Notes under the pieces: generated by a model | Told to the model about the DNA's origin: nothing | The model's input: only the letters and a program-made list of their open reading frames with translations | Database searches by the model: none | Shown: piece after piece, positions 46,748 to 56,799 of the stretch | Position numbering within the stretch: the first letter of the stretch is position 1 | How the letters are laid out: every line of letters begins with the position of its first letter | Source: Komagataeibacter sp. FNDCR2 | GTDB lineage: Bacteria > Pseudomonadota > Alphaproteobacteria > Acetobacterales > Acetobacteraceae | Length of the DNA stretch: 64,000 nt | NCBI RefSeq assembly: GCF_021295395.1 | Contig: NZ_JAIWOU010000001.1 | Location: 561,001-625,000, forward strand | Reading direction: 5' to 3' | Program-made: the position numbers and the translations under genes

Positions 46748-48298
46748 TTGCACCCTCGAAAAACGGGGCGACACGCGGCTGTATTCGTATCGGCACTGCT
46801 ATATGGCGTATCCCTGCTTCCCATTCCCACCCATGCGGCGGACACGAACACCCGCACGGCCAGTTCCGCCACCAGCATCAACCCGGCGGATTCCATCCTG
46901 ATCGATGACCTTGAACGCCGGACCTTCCAGTGGTTCTGGGATTCAAGCGACCCGAAAACAGGCCTCGTTCCCGACCGCTACCCCTCGGGGCAGACATTGA
47001 GCAGCGTCGCCTCCATCGGCTTCGGCCTGACCGCCTACGGCATCGGCGCGACACGCGGCTACATCACCCGCGAACAGGCCGCCCGGCGCACACTGGTCAC
47101 ACTGCGCCATCTCATGCGTAGCCCGCAAAATGACAGTGCGCAGGGGGCTGCGGGCTATCAGGGCCTCTATTACCACTTTCTCGACAAAAGCACGGGCCTG
47201 CGCTTCAGCCGGGACATAGAACTGTCCAGCATCGACACCGCGTTGCTGATGCAGGGTATCCTGTTCTCCCAGTCCTTTTATGACCACGATACGCCGCAGG
47301 AACGCGAAATACGCGATCTGGCCGACCAACTGTACAGGCGCGTCAACTGGCAGTGGATTACCCGCGCCGACAACCGGATGAGCATGGGCTGGACCCCCGA
47401 ACACCAGTTCATTCCCAGCTACTGGGAAGGCTACAGCGAAGGGATGATGGCCTATATCCTGGGGCTCGGCTCACCGTCCCATCCACTGGCGCCAACATCG
47501 TGGCAGGCATGGCTTGCCACCAACAACCAGCGGTGGGGGGATTATTATGGCCAGACATTCCTCAATTTCGCGCCCCTGTTCGGCCACCAGTACAGCCATG
47601 CCTGGATCGACTTCCGTGGCGTGCAGGATGCGTGGGCGCATGCCAGGCAGATAGATTATTTTGAAAACAGCCGTCGCGCCGTTTATGCCCAGCAGGCCTA
47701 CGCCATAGCCAATCCGGGCAAATGGCACGATTACAGCGCCACCATGTGGGGGCTGACCGCCTGCGACGGCCCCGGCGATGTGACCCGGCAGATGGATGGG
47801 CAGTCCCGGCACTTCCTGTCCTATTCCGCCCGAGGCGCGGGGCGGGACTACACGCAGGATGACGGCACCATCGCGCCCACCGCCGCCGCCGGTTCCATCG
47901 CCTTCGCCCCCGAAATCGTGCTGCCGACGCTACGGAACATGAAGGCCCGGTACGGCACGCGGATTTATGGCCAGTACGGCTTTGTCGATGCCTTCAACCC
48001 CAGTTTCCGCGATGGTCAGTCCTTCTGGACCGATCATGAATATCTGGGCATAGATCAGGGACCGATCCTGCTCATGATCGAAAACTGGCGTAGCGGGCTG
48101 GTCTGGAATGTGATGAAGCACAACCCCTATATCAGGACCGGGCTGGAGCGCGCGGGGTTCGAGGGCGGCTGGCTGCCAGCCGCCACGGCCATGGCGGCGC
48201 CTGCACCCTCCACCGCCCCGTCGCGGCCATCGTCATCGCCGCGACAGGATCACGCCAGCGCCCAGCCTACGGACGTGACGACACCCCGGCACTCCTGA
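46748..48298 (+). CDS. Secreted glucoamylase-family (PF10091/GH144-like) hydrolase
   Basis: This 516-residue protein has a signal peptide (RKTGRHAAVFVSALLYGVSL, cut after THAAD). The (alpha/alpha)6 domain opens LIDDLERRTFQWFWDSSDPKTG (shown here only in part as RRTFQWFWDSS) and includes PSYWEGYSEGMMAYILGLGS (~225), FGHQYSHAWIDFRG (~278), YSATMWGLTACDGP (~330) and FWTDHEYLGIDQGPILLMIE (~425). This is the PF10091 family, which includes GH144 endo-beta-1,2-glucanases. The start is TTG at 46748 with GGGAGA upstream; no ATG precedes the signal peptide. The C-terminal Pro/Ser/Ala-rich tail is disordered. Substrate is probably an extracellular or periplasmic glucan. Confidence 0.83.
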   Translation: MHPRKTGRHAAVFVSALLYGVSLLPIPTHAADTNTRTASSATSINPADSILIDDLERRTFQWFWDSSDPKTGLVPDRYPSGQTLSSVASIGFGLTAYGIGATRGYITREQAARRTLVTLRHLMRSPQNDSAQGAAGYQGLYYHFLDKSTGLRFSRDIELSSIDTALLMQGILFSQSFYDHDTPQEREIRDLADQLYRRVNWQWITRADNRMSMGWTPEHQFIPSYWEGYSEGMMAYILGLGSPSHPLAPTSWQAWLATNNQRWGDYYGQTFLNFAPLFGHQYSHAWIDFRGVQDAWAHARQIDYFENSRRAVYAQQAYAIANPGKWHDYSATMWGLTACDGPGDVTRQMDGQSRHFLSYSARGAGRDYTQDDGTIAPTAAAGSIAFAPEIVLPTLRNMKARYGTRIYGQYGFVDAFNPSFRDGQSFWTDHEYLGIDQGPILLMIENWRSGLVWNVMKHNPYIRTGLERAGFEGGWLPAATAMAAPAPSTAPSRPSSSPRQDHASAQPTDVTTPRHS

Positions 48299-48368
48299 AG
48301 GAAGATGGCCGCGCGCCGTTCCTGGCGAAGCGGGCAGGGCGGCAGACACGCCCCACCCGGCAGGTGCC

Positions 48369-49949
48369 TCATGCCGCGACGAGCTTGTCCTCGGTCGCGG
48401 GCACGCGGATGAGGTAATCGAACGCCGCCAGCGCCGCCGTGGCCCCACCGCCAATCGCGATCACGATCTGCTTGTAGGGGGTCGTGGTGGCATCGCCTGC
48501 GGCGAACACGCCGGGAACCGATGTCGCGCCGTGGCTGTCCACAACGATCTCGCCAAAGTCATTGAGCTTCAGCGTTCCCTTCAGCCAGCCCGTGTTCGGC
48601 AGCAGGCCGATCTGCACGAACACCCCTTCTAGGTCCACATGATGGTCCGCGCCATCGCCGCCGCGATAGGTCAGGCCGGTCACGTTCTTGCCGTTACCTT
48701 CGATGCGTGAGGTCAGGGCCTCGGTCAGTACCGTCACGTTGGGCAGGCTGTACAGCTTGTCCTGCAGCACCTTGTCCGCCTTCAGGTGCGAACCGCGCTG
48801 GAGCAGCGTGACATGCGCGACAATACCCGCAAGGTCGATCGCGGCTTCCACGCCACTATTGCCGCCACCGGCCACGGCCACCCGCTTGCCCTTGTAGAAG
48901 GGGCCATCGCAATGCGGGCAATAGGCCACGCCCTTGTTGCGGTATTCTTCCTCACCCGGCACGCCCAGATGCCGCCAGTGCGCGCCCGTGGCCAGTATGA
49001 CCGTGCGGGCATGCAGGATGGGCCCGCTTTCCAGCGCCACCCCGTGCAGGCCGCCGGGCCGTGCGGCGGGGAACAGTTCCTTCGCGCGCTGGGACGAGAT
49101 GATGTCCACATCATACTGGCGTACGTGGGCTTCAAGTGCCGCGCCCAGCTTCGGCCCGTCGGTTTCCTTGACCGAGATGAAATTCTCGATGCCTTCCGTA
49201 TCCATCACCTGCCCGCCAAAGCGTTCGGCCACCAGACCCGTGCGCAGCCCCTTGCGGGCGGCATAGATCGCGGCGGACGCGCCGGCGGGACCGCTGCCGA
49301 TGATCAGCACGTCAAACGGGGCGATGTCCTTCAGCTTCTCGGCGGCGCGTTTTGGCGCATCCGCGTCCAGCCGGGCCAGAATCTGGGCGATATCCGTGCG
49401 CCCGGTCTCGAACAGTTCCCCGTTCAGATAGACCTGCGGCACGGACATGATGTTTTTCTGCGCCACCTCGTCCTGGAACAGCGCGCCATCGATCGTGACG
49501 TTGTGGATGTTGGGGTTCAGCACGCTCATGGCGTTGAGCGCCTGCACCACATCGGGGCAGTTCTGGCATGAAAGCGAGACATAGGTCTCGAAATTGTACT
49601 GCCCCGGCAGCGCCTTGATCTGGGCCACCGTCTCATCGGACAGCTTGGGCGCGTGGCCGCCCGCCTGCAGCAGCGCCAGGACAAAGGACGTGAATTCATG
49701 CCCCATCGGGATCGCGGCGAAGGTGACGCCCGTCCTGGCGTTTTCGCGGCGGATGACGAAGGAAGGCCGCCGGGTGGCCGTACCCTGTTCGGAAACCTGC
49801 ACCTTGTCGGAAAGGGCGGCGACCTCGTGCAGCAGTTCATGCATCTCGCGCGATTTCGGGCTGTTATCGAGCGATGCCTCAAGCACGATGGGGTGCGCCA
49901 GGCCAGCCAGATAAGCCTTGAGCTGCGTTTTGATGGTGTCTTGCAACAT
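48369..49949 (-). CDS. ahpF: Alkyl hydroperoxide reductase subunit F
   Basis: This 526-residue flavoprotein reduces AhpC with NAD(P)H. The N-terminal tandem thioredoxin-fold domain has the CQNC disulfide (~128). The FAD-binding [20 protein letters not shown] is near residue 217, the second redox pair is in [13 protein letters not shown] (~345), the NAD site in [17 protein letters not shown], and the C-terminal FAD segment [15 protein letters not shown] (~480). Length is standard for AhpF. It is 81 bases downstream of ahpC on the same strand, with GGAG before its ATG, so the two form an operon. Confidence 0.96.
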   Translation of the reverse strand: MLQDTIKTQLKAYLAGLAHPIVLEASLDNSPKSREMHELLHEVAALSDKVQVSEQGTATRRPSFVIRRENARTGVTFAAIPMGHEFTSFVLALLQAGGHAPKLSDETVAQIKALPGQYNFETYVSLSCQNCPDVVQALNAMSVLNPNIHNVTIDGALFQDEVAQKNIMSVPQVYLNGELFETGRTDIAQILARLDADAPKRAAEKLKDIAPFDVLIIGSGPAGASAAIYAARKGLRTGLVAERFGGQVMDTEGIENFISVKETDGPKLGAALEAHVRQYDVDIISSQRAKELFPAARPGGLHGVALESGPILHARTVILATGAHWRHLGVPGEEEYRNKGVAYCPHCDGPFYKGKRVAVAGGGNSGVEAAIDLAGIVAHVTLLQRGSHLKADKVLQDKLYSLPNVTVLTEALTSRIEGNGKNVTGLTYRGGDGADHHVDLEGVFVQIGLLPNTGWLKGTLKLNDFGEIVVDSHGATSVPGVFAAGDATTTPYKQIVIAIGGGATAALAAFDYLIRVPATEDKLVAA

Positions 49950-50030
49950 GGGAGTTAACTCCGCTTTTTCTGAAAAGGTGGGGCAGGATGATCCGGCCCC
50001 CGCAAAGGGGCCGGACCGCGACCGCCCGGA

Positions 50031-50594
50031 TCAGATCTTGCCGACGAGATCCAGCGACGGGGTCAGCGTTTCGCCGCCTTCCTTCCACTTCGCGGGGCAG
50101 ACTTCACCCGGATGGGTGGCGACGTACTGCGCGGCCTGGATTTTATCGAGCAGCTCGGCGGCGCTGCGGCCGACGCCACCGGCGGTGATCTCGATGTACT
50201 GGATCTTGCCGTCCGGATCGATCAGGAAGGTGCCGCGATCGGCCAGCCCGGCTTCCTCGATCAGCACATCAAAATTGCGTGCGATCTGGCCGGTCGGGTC
50301 GCCCAGCATGACATACTTGATCTTGCTGATGGCCGGGGACGTGTCATGCCATGCCTTGTGGGTGAAATGCTTGTCGGTCGAGACCGAGTAGATTTCCACG
50401 CCCAGCTTCTGGAATGTCGCATAATTGTCGGCAAGGTCTTCAAGTTCCGTCGGGCAGACGAACGTGAAGTCCGCCGGATAGAAGAAGAAGACGGCCCATT
50501 TGCCCTTTACATCGACATCGGTCACCTTGATGAACTTGCCGTTATGGAAGGCATCCGTCTCAAAAGGCTTCAATGACGAATTGATGCGTGCCAT
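50031..50594 (-). CDS. ahpC: Alkyl hydroperoxide reductase subunit C (peroxiredoxin)
   Basis: This 187-residue typical 2-Cys peroxiredoxin detoxifies H2O2, organic peroxides and peroxynitrite. The peroxidatic Cys is in [13 protein letters not shown] (~47) and the resolving Cys in [11 protein letters not shown] (~166). AAGGAG lies before the ATG at 50594. It is divergent from oxyR and precedes ahpF, the usual peroxide-inducible arrangement. Confidence 0.97.
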   Translation of the reverse strand: MARINSSLKPFETDAFHNGKFIKVTDVDVKGKWAVFFFYPADFTFVCPTELEDLADNYATFQKLGVEIYSVSTDKHFTHKAWHDTSPAISKIKYVMLGDPTGQIARNFDVLIEEAGLADRGTFLIDPDGKIQYIEITAGGVGRSAAELLDKIQAAQYVATHPGEVCPAKWKEGGETLTPSLDLVGKI

Positions 50595-50738
50595 GTGGTA
50601 TGCTCCTTGCTTTCGCTAATCAGGTGTTAACGGGCATCTTGTCCCACGAACACGAAATGCGGGGAAACAGTTTCTGTCAATGGCTGTTATCGGGAAAACC
50701 GTTTTACAAATCGTTCAAAATCGGTCCTATCTATACCC
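50595..50738. promoter_or_regulatory. Divergent ahpC/oxyR control region
   Basis: The 144 bases between the two divergent starts must hold both promoters and the OxyR-binding site. The A/T-rich part at 50690-50735 includes TATAGATAGG on the minus strand, which loosely resembles the ATAG elements of OxyR sites, but no full operator could be fixed by eye. Confidence 0.4.
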
Positions 50739-51701
50739 ATGACCTATATTCCCCTTTCCGGCCTGTCGCTGCGCGATATCGAATATGTGGTGGCGGTGGA
50801 TGACCTGCGCAATTTTTCCCGCGCGGCGGAACGGTGCGGCGTAAGCCAGGGCGGCCTGTCGGAACAGGTGCGCAAGCTGGAGGCGTTGCTGGGTGTCGTC
50901 CTGTTTGAACGCTCGCGCCGCCGCGTCACCCTGACACCGGAGGGCGCGCGCCTGATCGCCATGGGCCGCGACGTGCTGACCGCCGCCCGCGCCATGATCG
51001 AGGCCGCCCGCGTGCAGACCGGACCGCTGGAGGGGCTGCTGCGCATCGGGCTGATCGCGACCCTTGGCCCCTATTACGTACCCAGCCTGCTGCCGTTGCT
51101 ACGGCGCGCGCACCCGCAACTGCGGCTGCAACTGACCGACAGCCTGACCAACATCATGCTGCGCGCCCTCCGCCATGACGAGCTTGATCTGGTATTCGCG
51201 GTACTTCCCGTAAAGGGGGAGAACTTCCACTGCGCGCCCCTGTTCGAGGAACCGTTCCTGGCCGCTTTCCCGGCCGACCATCCGCTGGCCGAACGCCCGG
51301 CACTGCTGATGGGCGACCTGCAGGGGCCGGACCTGCTGTTGCTGGAGGATGGCCACTGCCTGCGCGACCAGGCGCTGGCGCTGTGCGGCATGCCCATACA
51401 GCGCGACCAGCAGCGCCTTGCCGCCAGCCTGGAAATGCTGTGGCACATGATCGGCGCGGGGGAGGGCTATTCGCTTATTCCCCGGCTCGCGCTGCGCAAC
51501 CGCAGCGAATGGGCGGACCTGATTTCCCTGACCCCCATCGCGGGGGCCAACCGGACGATCGGCCTTGTATGGCGCGCGACGGACCCGCGGGGACCGGCTT
51601 TTGCCGAATTCGCGAATTTCCTGCGTGAAAACGCGCCTGAAGGATGTCGGGCCGTCAGCACCTTCGCCACCCAGCGCGAGGAAGACCCCACCGATTCCTG
51701 A
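50739..51701 (+). CDS. oxyR: OxyR, LysR-family peroxide sensor/activator
   Basis: This 320-residue regulator has an N-terminal winged helix (FSRAAERCGVSQGGLSEQVR, ~24-43). The effector domain carries the two redox cysteines at OxyR spacing: LLLEDGHCLRDQALALCG, nine residues apart (as C199/C208 in E. coli), which form a disulfide on peroxide exposure. It is divergent from ahpCF, its likely target. The N-terminus has about nine extra residues before the usual start; a later start is possible but no better ATG is near. Confidence 0.93.
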   Translation: MTYIPLSGLSLRDIEYVVAVDDLRNFSRAAERCGVSQGGLSEQVRKLEALLGVVLFERSRRRVTLTPEGARLIAMGRDVLTAARAMIEAARVQTGPLEGLLRIGLIATLGPYYVPSLLPLLRRAHPQLRLQLTDSLTNIMLRALRHDELDLVFAVLPVKGENFHCAPLFEEPFLAAFPADHPLAERPALLMGDLQGPDLLLLEDGHCLRDQALALCGMPIQRDQQRLAASLEMLWHMIGAGEGYSLIPRLALRNRSEWADLISLTPIAGANRTIGLVWRATDPRGPAFAEFANFLRENAPEGCRAVSTFATQREEDPTDS

Positions 51702-51789
51702 TGCGCGACGGAAAAGGACAGGCATGACGCCGCGCCATCAAACCTTCCAGCCCCCGCCACGTTCGTATCCATGGATACAGGAGGCCTGA

Positions 51790-51975
51790 ATGAACCGTAC
51801 CTTCCGCAGCTTATGCGCCATGGCCTTGGCGCTCTCGCTTGCCGCCTGTTATGGCGGCCGGCACCATCACCACCACGGCGGCCCCGCCGATGGGTATCAG
51901 CGTGGCGGCTATGGCCAGAACTATGGCGGCCCGGACCGTCACGCCGGACCTTATACAGGGGAGGGGATGCGATAG
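51790..51975 (+). CDS. Small His-rich lipoprotein
   Basis: This 61-residue protein has a signal peptide with lipobox LAAC (Cys at residue 20) and a strong AGGAGG ribosome site at 51779-51784. The mature part holds a run of five His directly after YGGR, then Gly/Tyr repeats (GYQRGGYGQNYGG). His runs in short envelope proteins can bind Ni, Zn or Cu; that role is inferred. It starts 88 bases after the oxyR stop, on the same strand. Confidence 0.72.
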   Translation: MNRTFRSLCAMALALSLAACYGGRHHHHHGGPADGYQRGGYGQNYGGPDRHAGPYTGEGMR

Positions 51976-51992
51976 GCGCGATGGGGCGGGCG

Positions 51993-53246
51993 TCAGAACT
52001 TGACCTGGAACAGCGACATGACCCCATGAAAATGCTCGGGTTCGCTGCCGCCATGGACCTGTCCATATTCATATTGCACGGACATGCGGACAATGGCGGT
52101 CGGCCACCAGTTGACCGCCAGCGCACCGATCTGCTGGTCGCCGCCCTGAACCGGCGCTGATTGCAGATCGGCCTGCGAATAGCGCGCCGCGACTTCCAGC
52201 ACGCCATATCCGTTACACAGGACCGTCTCCTTACGGTCGCATGTTGGCGAGGAAAACGCGGCCGTGCGCCCCTTCCATTCCCTTTGCCTGCCATTGATCG
52301 TGTAGCCAAGCTGGCCGTACCAGCCATGAAAATGCAGGGCCTGGTTATCTGCGCGGCCTGTGCGGCTGTTGACCACAATGTCATATGCCTCGCCCTGAAA
52401 AAACAGCTTGCGCCATGACACGGCGGCTTCCAGCCCGAGCGCGCCCGCGCTGCTGGCCGCTATTTTCCCGGTATTGAGGTATTTCGCATCCGTGCCGGTA
52501 TTCATTTCCGGCACATCGGAAAGGGAAAGGGCGGGGCTGGAATTGCGGGCCGAAGCCGGGCGGAACACCCATTCGCCCGAAAGACCCAGATGAACCAGCA
52601 GCGCGCCGCTCCTTACCGGCAGGCCCACAAGGCGGAAGGCCATGCCCCTCTGGTTTCCGTTCTCACCGGGGCCGGCGGTACCCGCCGTGGCCGACAGGGC
52701 GAAGTGGTAGCGCCTGCCATACGTTTCCGCCTGCACGGCCTGGCGTTCGATGCCCGTGGCCAGGTTGCGGGTGATGGTGGAAATGCTGGAACGTTCAATA
52801 AAAACGGTATCGCCCTGCGCCTGCATGGATTCAAGGCCGAAGCTGGGTTTGAAAATACCGGCGGTGAACACGAAATGCTTCAGCCCGACATAGGAAACCT
52901 GCCCTTCGAACAGGCGCATCTGGCCATCCGGCGCGGGCCCGAAATCCCATATGGCGCCGATTTCCACCTGCTTGTGTATGTTCAGGCGCACACCATTGCG
53001 CATCCGCGCCCCGCGCGCGCCCGTGCCGGGGCGGGCGGGAGACGCATTGGCAAAACCGCCCACATCAAGCTGGTCCGTGGCATAGGGCTTTATGGTGATG
53101 CCGGGCAGGGTGACGGTCGGTACGGTTTGCGCATGCAGCGCACTGAATGGGTACAGAAAGGACAGGGACGCCACGAACCCGGCTTGTAACCGACACGACA
53201 AAAGATACCACACTCCCCACAACCGCCCCATGAAGCCGGAATTCAT
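51993..53246 (-). CDS. Phosphate-selective porin O/P-type outer-membrane protein
   Basis: This 417-residue beta-barrel protein has a signal peptide ending ALHAQ. It shows OprO/OprP features: an early strand with RNGVRLNIHKQVEIGAIWDF, then FVFTAGIFKPSFGLESMQ (~130), and a C-terminal MSLFQVKF ending in Phe, the outer-membrane assembly signal. Alternating hydrophobic residues continue throughout. Two Cys in a loop (PTCDRKETVLCNG) may pair. Substrate could be phosphate, polyphosphate or other anions. The start may be 53246 or the ATG five codons later. Confidence 0.85.
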   Translation of the reverse strand: MNSGFMGRLWGVWYLLSCRLQAGFVASLSFLYPFSALHAQTVPTVTLPGITIKPYATDQLDVGGFANASPARPGTGARGARMRNGVRLNIHKQVEIGAIWDFGPAPDGQMRLFEGQVSYVGLKHFVFTAGIFKPSFGLESMQAQGDTVFIERSSISTITRNLATGIERQAVQAETYGRRYHFALSATAGTAGPGENGNQRGMAFRLVGLPVRSGALLVHLGLSGEWVFRPASARNSSPALSLSDVPEMNTGTDAKYLNTGKIAASSAGALGLEAAVSWRKLFFQGEAYDIVVNSRTGRADNQALHFHGWYGQLGYTINGRQREWKGRTAAFSSPTCDRKETVLCNGYGVLEVAARYSQADLQSAPVQGGDQQIGALAVNWWPTAIVRMSVQYEYGQVHGGSEPEHFHGVMSLFQVKF

Positions 53247-53315
53247 ACCATGGCGCGTGGACCGTGGGGGCCATCAAATATGCGCAGGTTCATGTTGCCT
53301 TAATGTGAACGGTTT

Positions 53316-55226
53316 TCAGCAGGCCGCGGCGTGCGCGCCGGGATGGGCATGTTCATCAGGATGGTCCTTCGCCCTGAGCACCCGGCCAAAGGGGATTTGT
53401 CCGTAACTGGCGACATAGGTGTCGTCCTTCCATGCCGTCCTGCCCGCGATCATCACCTCGCGCACCACGCCCACGGGGCGATTGACGACCTGACGGCACC
53501 CGAACTGGGTGCGATATATGAATTCATATGTGGCTTCCGGCTCCCATCGGCGCAGCGCATCGGGGTCGATCACGCACAGATCCGCCCGCGCGCCCGTATG
53601 CAGCACGCCCGCATTGATATTGAAGAACGCCGCCGGCAGGCCCGTGAGCCGATGAACCCCGACGGCCACTTTCCCCAGCCCGTCCTGCTGGGCTATTTTT
53701 AGCAGGCGCAGGTTGCCATCGTAAAAACCCATATTGGCCAGATGCGCGCCACTGTCGTTGAAACCCGGCAGCGTCTGAGGGTGGAACAGCAGTTCTTTCA
53801 CCCTGGCCGGGTTGCGGTTGGCGATGGTCGTTTCCCACCGCAGGTCCGTATCCCATTGCCGCAGCAGGTGAATGATGAATGTCGCGTCATCCCCCACCGG
53901 GTTGGGGAAAGTGCGGAAAAACGCGTCTTCATCCGCACTGGCAGCACCCCTGCGCCCCCTGTGCGCCTGCCAGCGCAACAGGCGGCGATAGGGGGCACGC
54001 AATGTCTCCCCATACCAGTTGTCCAGCGGGGCGGCGGCCACGATCATATCCGACAGGCGGCGGGTCAGGACGGTTTCCTCCTGCCTGAGCAGCCGCCGCA
54101 GCCGCGCGATGGAGCAGCCGGTCCGGCCCTTGAGCCACATATGCCGGAAGGATGCGATCCATTCGGGGTCATTGAGGATATGCGCGCGCCCGGCGCGATC
54201 TTCGGGTTCGAGTTCGTTCAGGGCGCGCAGTTCGGGAATCTCGTCGGCCAGGGGATTGATCGCCCCGTCGCTCCATAGCCGGAACGTGCCGGACAGCGCC
54301 TGGAAGCGGAAATACCCATCCAGAAAACGCGAATTGAGAATGGCCGAGAGCATGAGACACAGCGCCACGGCGGAGCGGTTGGTCTGGAGGTCGAGCACCG
54401 CCAGCACCGTCGTCCTGAGCGGCCGCCCGAACAGTCGCCCGCTTGTCAGCAGGAAACTGCGGACCGCATCGATAAAATTGTCCTTCGGTGGTGTCGCCTG
54501 CCATACCCGCCCGTAGCGGCGCACCACGCCGGTCAGTTGCCGCAGTTCACGAAAACCCGCGTACTGCGTGGGGATCCTCCGGTTCTTGTGCGGATCATTC
54601 GCCAGAAAGTGGAAGGGCAGCGCATCGGTCGAAAACCCGGGATAACCCTGTGCCATGGCCGCATCGACCAGCCCTTCCATCCGCGCGCGTTCGCGCCGCG
54701 TGGGGCGGCGGCTGATGGAACCATGCAGGCCCATCACCTCGATCCGCAACATGGAATGCGGCATGAGCGGCACGACATTGGGGCCAAGCGGCAGCGCCCC
54801 CAGATGGTCGAGATAGCCCTGTGAATCCGTCCATGAACAGGTATCGGCCACCTTGCGCAGCACGGATTTGGGCATGTTCTCCACCCGGGCGAAACAGTCC
54901 ACGATGGGGTCTTCCCCATCGCGGCGCTGGTTGCCAAAGGTCACGCCAAGGGAACAGTTGCCGATAACCACCGAAGTCGTGCCATGCCGGACGACCTCGG
55001 GCAGTTCGGGGGCCACTTCCAGTTCAAGGTCAAGATGCGTATGGATATCCAGCAGGCCGGGCATGAGCCACAGCCCGGTGCAGTCCACCACGCGCGTCTC
55101 GGCGCCCGCGGGCAGGTCCGCGCCGATTGCTGAAATGATGCCGTGTGACACGGCGATATCGGAAATGATGGGATCGCATCCCGTACCGTCAAAGAACAAT
55201 GCGTTACGATAAAGGGTATCGGGCAC
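53316..55226 (-). CDS. N-acyl-D-amino-acid deacylase-type amidohydrolase
   Basis: This 636-residue enzyme is of the amidohydrolase-3/D-aminoacylase family. It has the metal motif LLDIHTHLDLE (~58), the bridging-ligand segment TTSVVIGNCSLGV (~84), the C-terminal active-site Asp in FNDSGAHLANMGFYDGN (~498), and the closing ARADLCVIDPDAL. It probably releases D-amino acids from N-acyl forms, or acts on related cyclic amides. The start is GTG at 55226 with GGAGG five bases upstream. A ~150-residue insert between 220 and 400 is typical of the longer subgroup. Confidence 0.85.
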   Translation of the reverse strand: MPDTLYRNALFFDGTGCDPIISDIAVSHGIISAIGADLPAGAETRVVDCTGLWLMPGLLDIHTHLDLELEVAPELPEVVRHGTTSVVIGNCSLGVTFGNQRRDGEDPIVDCFARVENMPKSVLRKVADTCSWTDSQGYLDHLGALPLGPNVVPLMPHSMLRIEVMGLHGSISRRPTRRERARMEGLVDAAMAQGYPGFSTDALPFHFLANDPHKNRRIPTQYAGFRELRQLTGVVRRYGRVWQATPPKDNFIDAVRSFLLTSGRLFGRPLRTTVLAVLDLQTNRSAVALCLMLSAILNSRFLDGYFRFQALSGTFRLWSDGAINPLADEIPELRALNELEPEDRAGRAHILNDPEWIASFRHMWLKGRTGCSIARLRRLLRQEETVLTRRLSDMIVAAAPLDNWYGETLRAPYRRLLRWQAHRGRRGAASADEDAFFRTFPNPVGDDATFIIHLLRQWDTDLRWETTIANRNPARVKELLFHPQTLPGFNDSGAHLANMGFYDGNLRLLKIAQQDGLGKVAVGVHRLTGLPAAFFNINAGVLHTGARADLCVIDPDALRRWEPEATYEFIYRTQFGCRQVVNRPVGVVREVMIAGRTAWKDDTYVASYGQIPFGRVLRAKDHPDEHAHPGAHAAAC

Positions 55227-55376
55227 CTATGCCTCCATGAAGAGGCCATGACGCGAACATGGCGCGATAGCGTGGCATGGCGTCCAGCCCCGCTATCGCA
55301 CTGACCTGAACGCCCGGCAATCATAACCCTATGGAAACGGATTGGTTGCACGAAAAACCATGCCCGCCCCGAAGGT

Positions 55377-55571
55377 TCAGGGCGGGGGAATGTTGTGGGT
55401 GCCGCTTACGCGGAACAGCAGGAACAGGGCGATGAGGATCAGGATGATCGGCAACAGGCCCAGTCCGTTGAAACCCGGGCTACCCGCACCGCCGTACCAG
55501 CCGGAACGGTAACCGTACCCACCCCCGCCAATGGCGAAGATGAGCAGCACAATAACCAGCAGAGTCAACAT
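55377..55571 (-). CDS. DUF3309-like tiny membrane protein
   Basis: This 64-residue protein has two membrane spans ([17 protein letters not shown] and [15 protein letters not shown]) around a Gly/Tyr/Trp-rich turn ([12 protein letters not shown]), the layout of DUF3309 proteins. GGAG precedes the ATG at 55571. Function is unknown; small proteins of this kind are often stress-linked. Confidence 0.7.
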   Translation of the reverse strand: MLTLLVIVLLIFAIGGGGYGYRSGWYGGAGSPGFNGLGLLPIILILIALFLLFRVSGTHNIPPP

Positions 55572-55706
55572 GGGAGGTACTCCACCATAAGCCTGCTGTC
55601 CCAACGTCGCATGGTGTATAAGGTTGCGCGTGCCTCCCGGCGCGAAATCCCGATGGTCCATGGGCGCGCGGGGATGGTGGTGCTGGATGATCCGGAGGTG
55701 CGTTGC

Positions 55707-56717
55707 GTGATTCCCTTTTCCGTCCTTGACCTCTCCCTCATTACCCGTGGCGCCAGCATAGCCGACGCGCTGCGCAATACGTGCGATCTGGCCCGGTTGG
55801 CGGACGGGCTTGGATTCCACCGCTACTGGCTGGCGGAACACCACGCGATGCCGGGCATCGCCTCGGCCGCGACCGCCGTCCTGATCGGGCAGGTCGCCGC
55901 CGCGACACGGCGTATCCGTGTGGGGGCGGGCGGCATCATGCTTCCCAATCATTCACCACTGGTGGTGGCGGAGCAGTTCGGCACGCTGGAGACGCTGTTT
56001 CCCGGCCGGATCGACCTCGGCCTTGGCCGCGCGCCGGGGGCGGACCAGCGCACGGCCCGCGCCCTGCGCCGCGACCCGCATGCACCGGACCGTTTCGCGG
56101 AAGATGTGGTGGAACTGCTCCATTATTTCGAACCACTGGCCGAGACCGAGACCCACCATATCCGCGCCATACCCGGCGCCGGGCTGCGCGTGCCGGTATG
56201 GTTGCTGGGATCATCGCTGTTTTCCGCCGTTCTGGCCGCGCGCCTGGGCCTGCCCTACGCCTTCGCATCGCATTTCGCGCCCGCGCAGATGGAAGATGCG
56301 ATCACGCTGTACCGCGCGCGCTTCGAGCCATCCGAACGCTGCCCGGAACCCCATGTCATGCTGAGCGTCAACATCATCGCGGCGGACGACGCCGAGGAGG
56401 GGCGGCATCTGGCGACATCCCTCCAGCAATATTTCATTGCCCTGCGTCGTGGCCGGCCCATCGCCTTCCCACCGCCACTGGAAAAGGGAGCCGCACCCTG
56501 GCCCGTCGCCGAGCAGGCCATGCTGGAGCAGACGCTGGCCTTTACCTTCGCCGGGTCAACCCGAACGATCGCCCCGCGCCTGAAAGACTTCATCAACCGC
56601 TACCGGCCCGATGAACTGCTGGCCGCGGTGCCGGTTTATGATCACGCACAGCGGCGCCACGCGCTTGAACTCACGGCGGAACTGGCCGCACTGCCCGACA
56701 GGGGCGAAGGCGGATAG
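55707..56717 (+). CDS. LLM-class flavin-dependent oxidoreductase
   Basis: This 336-residue luciferase-like monooxygenase begins [17 protein letters not shown], the usual opening of MsnO8-type members. It continues with [20 protein letters not shown] (~40), [20 protein letters not shown] (~74) and [17 protein letters not shown] (~102). It would use FMN or F420-like flavin; the substrate is unknown. The GTG at 55707 is chosen because GGAGG lies eight bases upstream and it places the first strand at the N-terminus; ATGs at 55653 and 55674 give longer forms with weak signals. Confidence 0.88.
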   Translation: MIPFSVLDLSLITRGASIADALRNTCDLARLADGLGFHRYWLAEHHAMPGIASAATAVLIGQVAAATRRIRVGAGGIMLPNHSPLVVAEQFGTLETLFPGRIDLGLGRAPGADQRTARALRRDPHAPDRFAEDVVELLHYFEPLAETETHHIRAIPGAGLRVPVWLLGSSLFSAVLAARLGLPYAFASHFAPAQMEDAITLYRARFEPSERCPEPHVMLSVNIIAADDAEEGRHLATSLQQYFIALRRGRPIAFPPPLEKGAAPWPVAEQAMLEQTLAFTFAGSTRTIAPRLKDFINRYRPDELLAAVPVYDHAQRRHALELTAELAALPDRGEGG

Positions 56718-56799
56718 AGATTTTGTGGAGACATCGACCTGTTGCTGATAATTGCCAGATACAATGTCCTGTCCGATTACAAAGGCCTTTATCAGGCTG

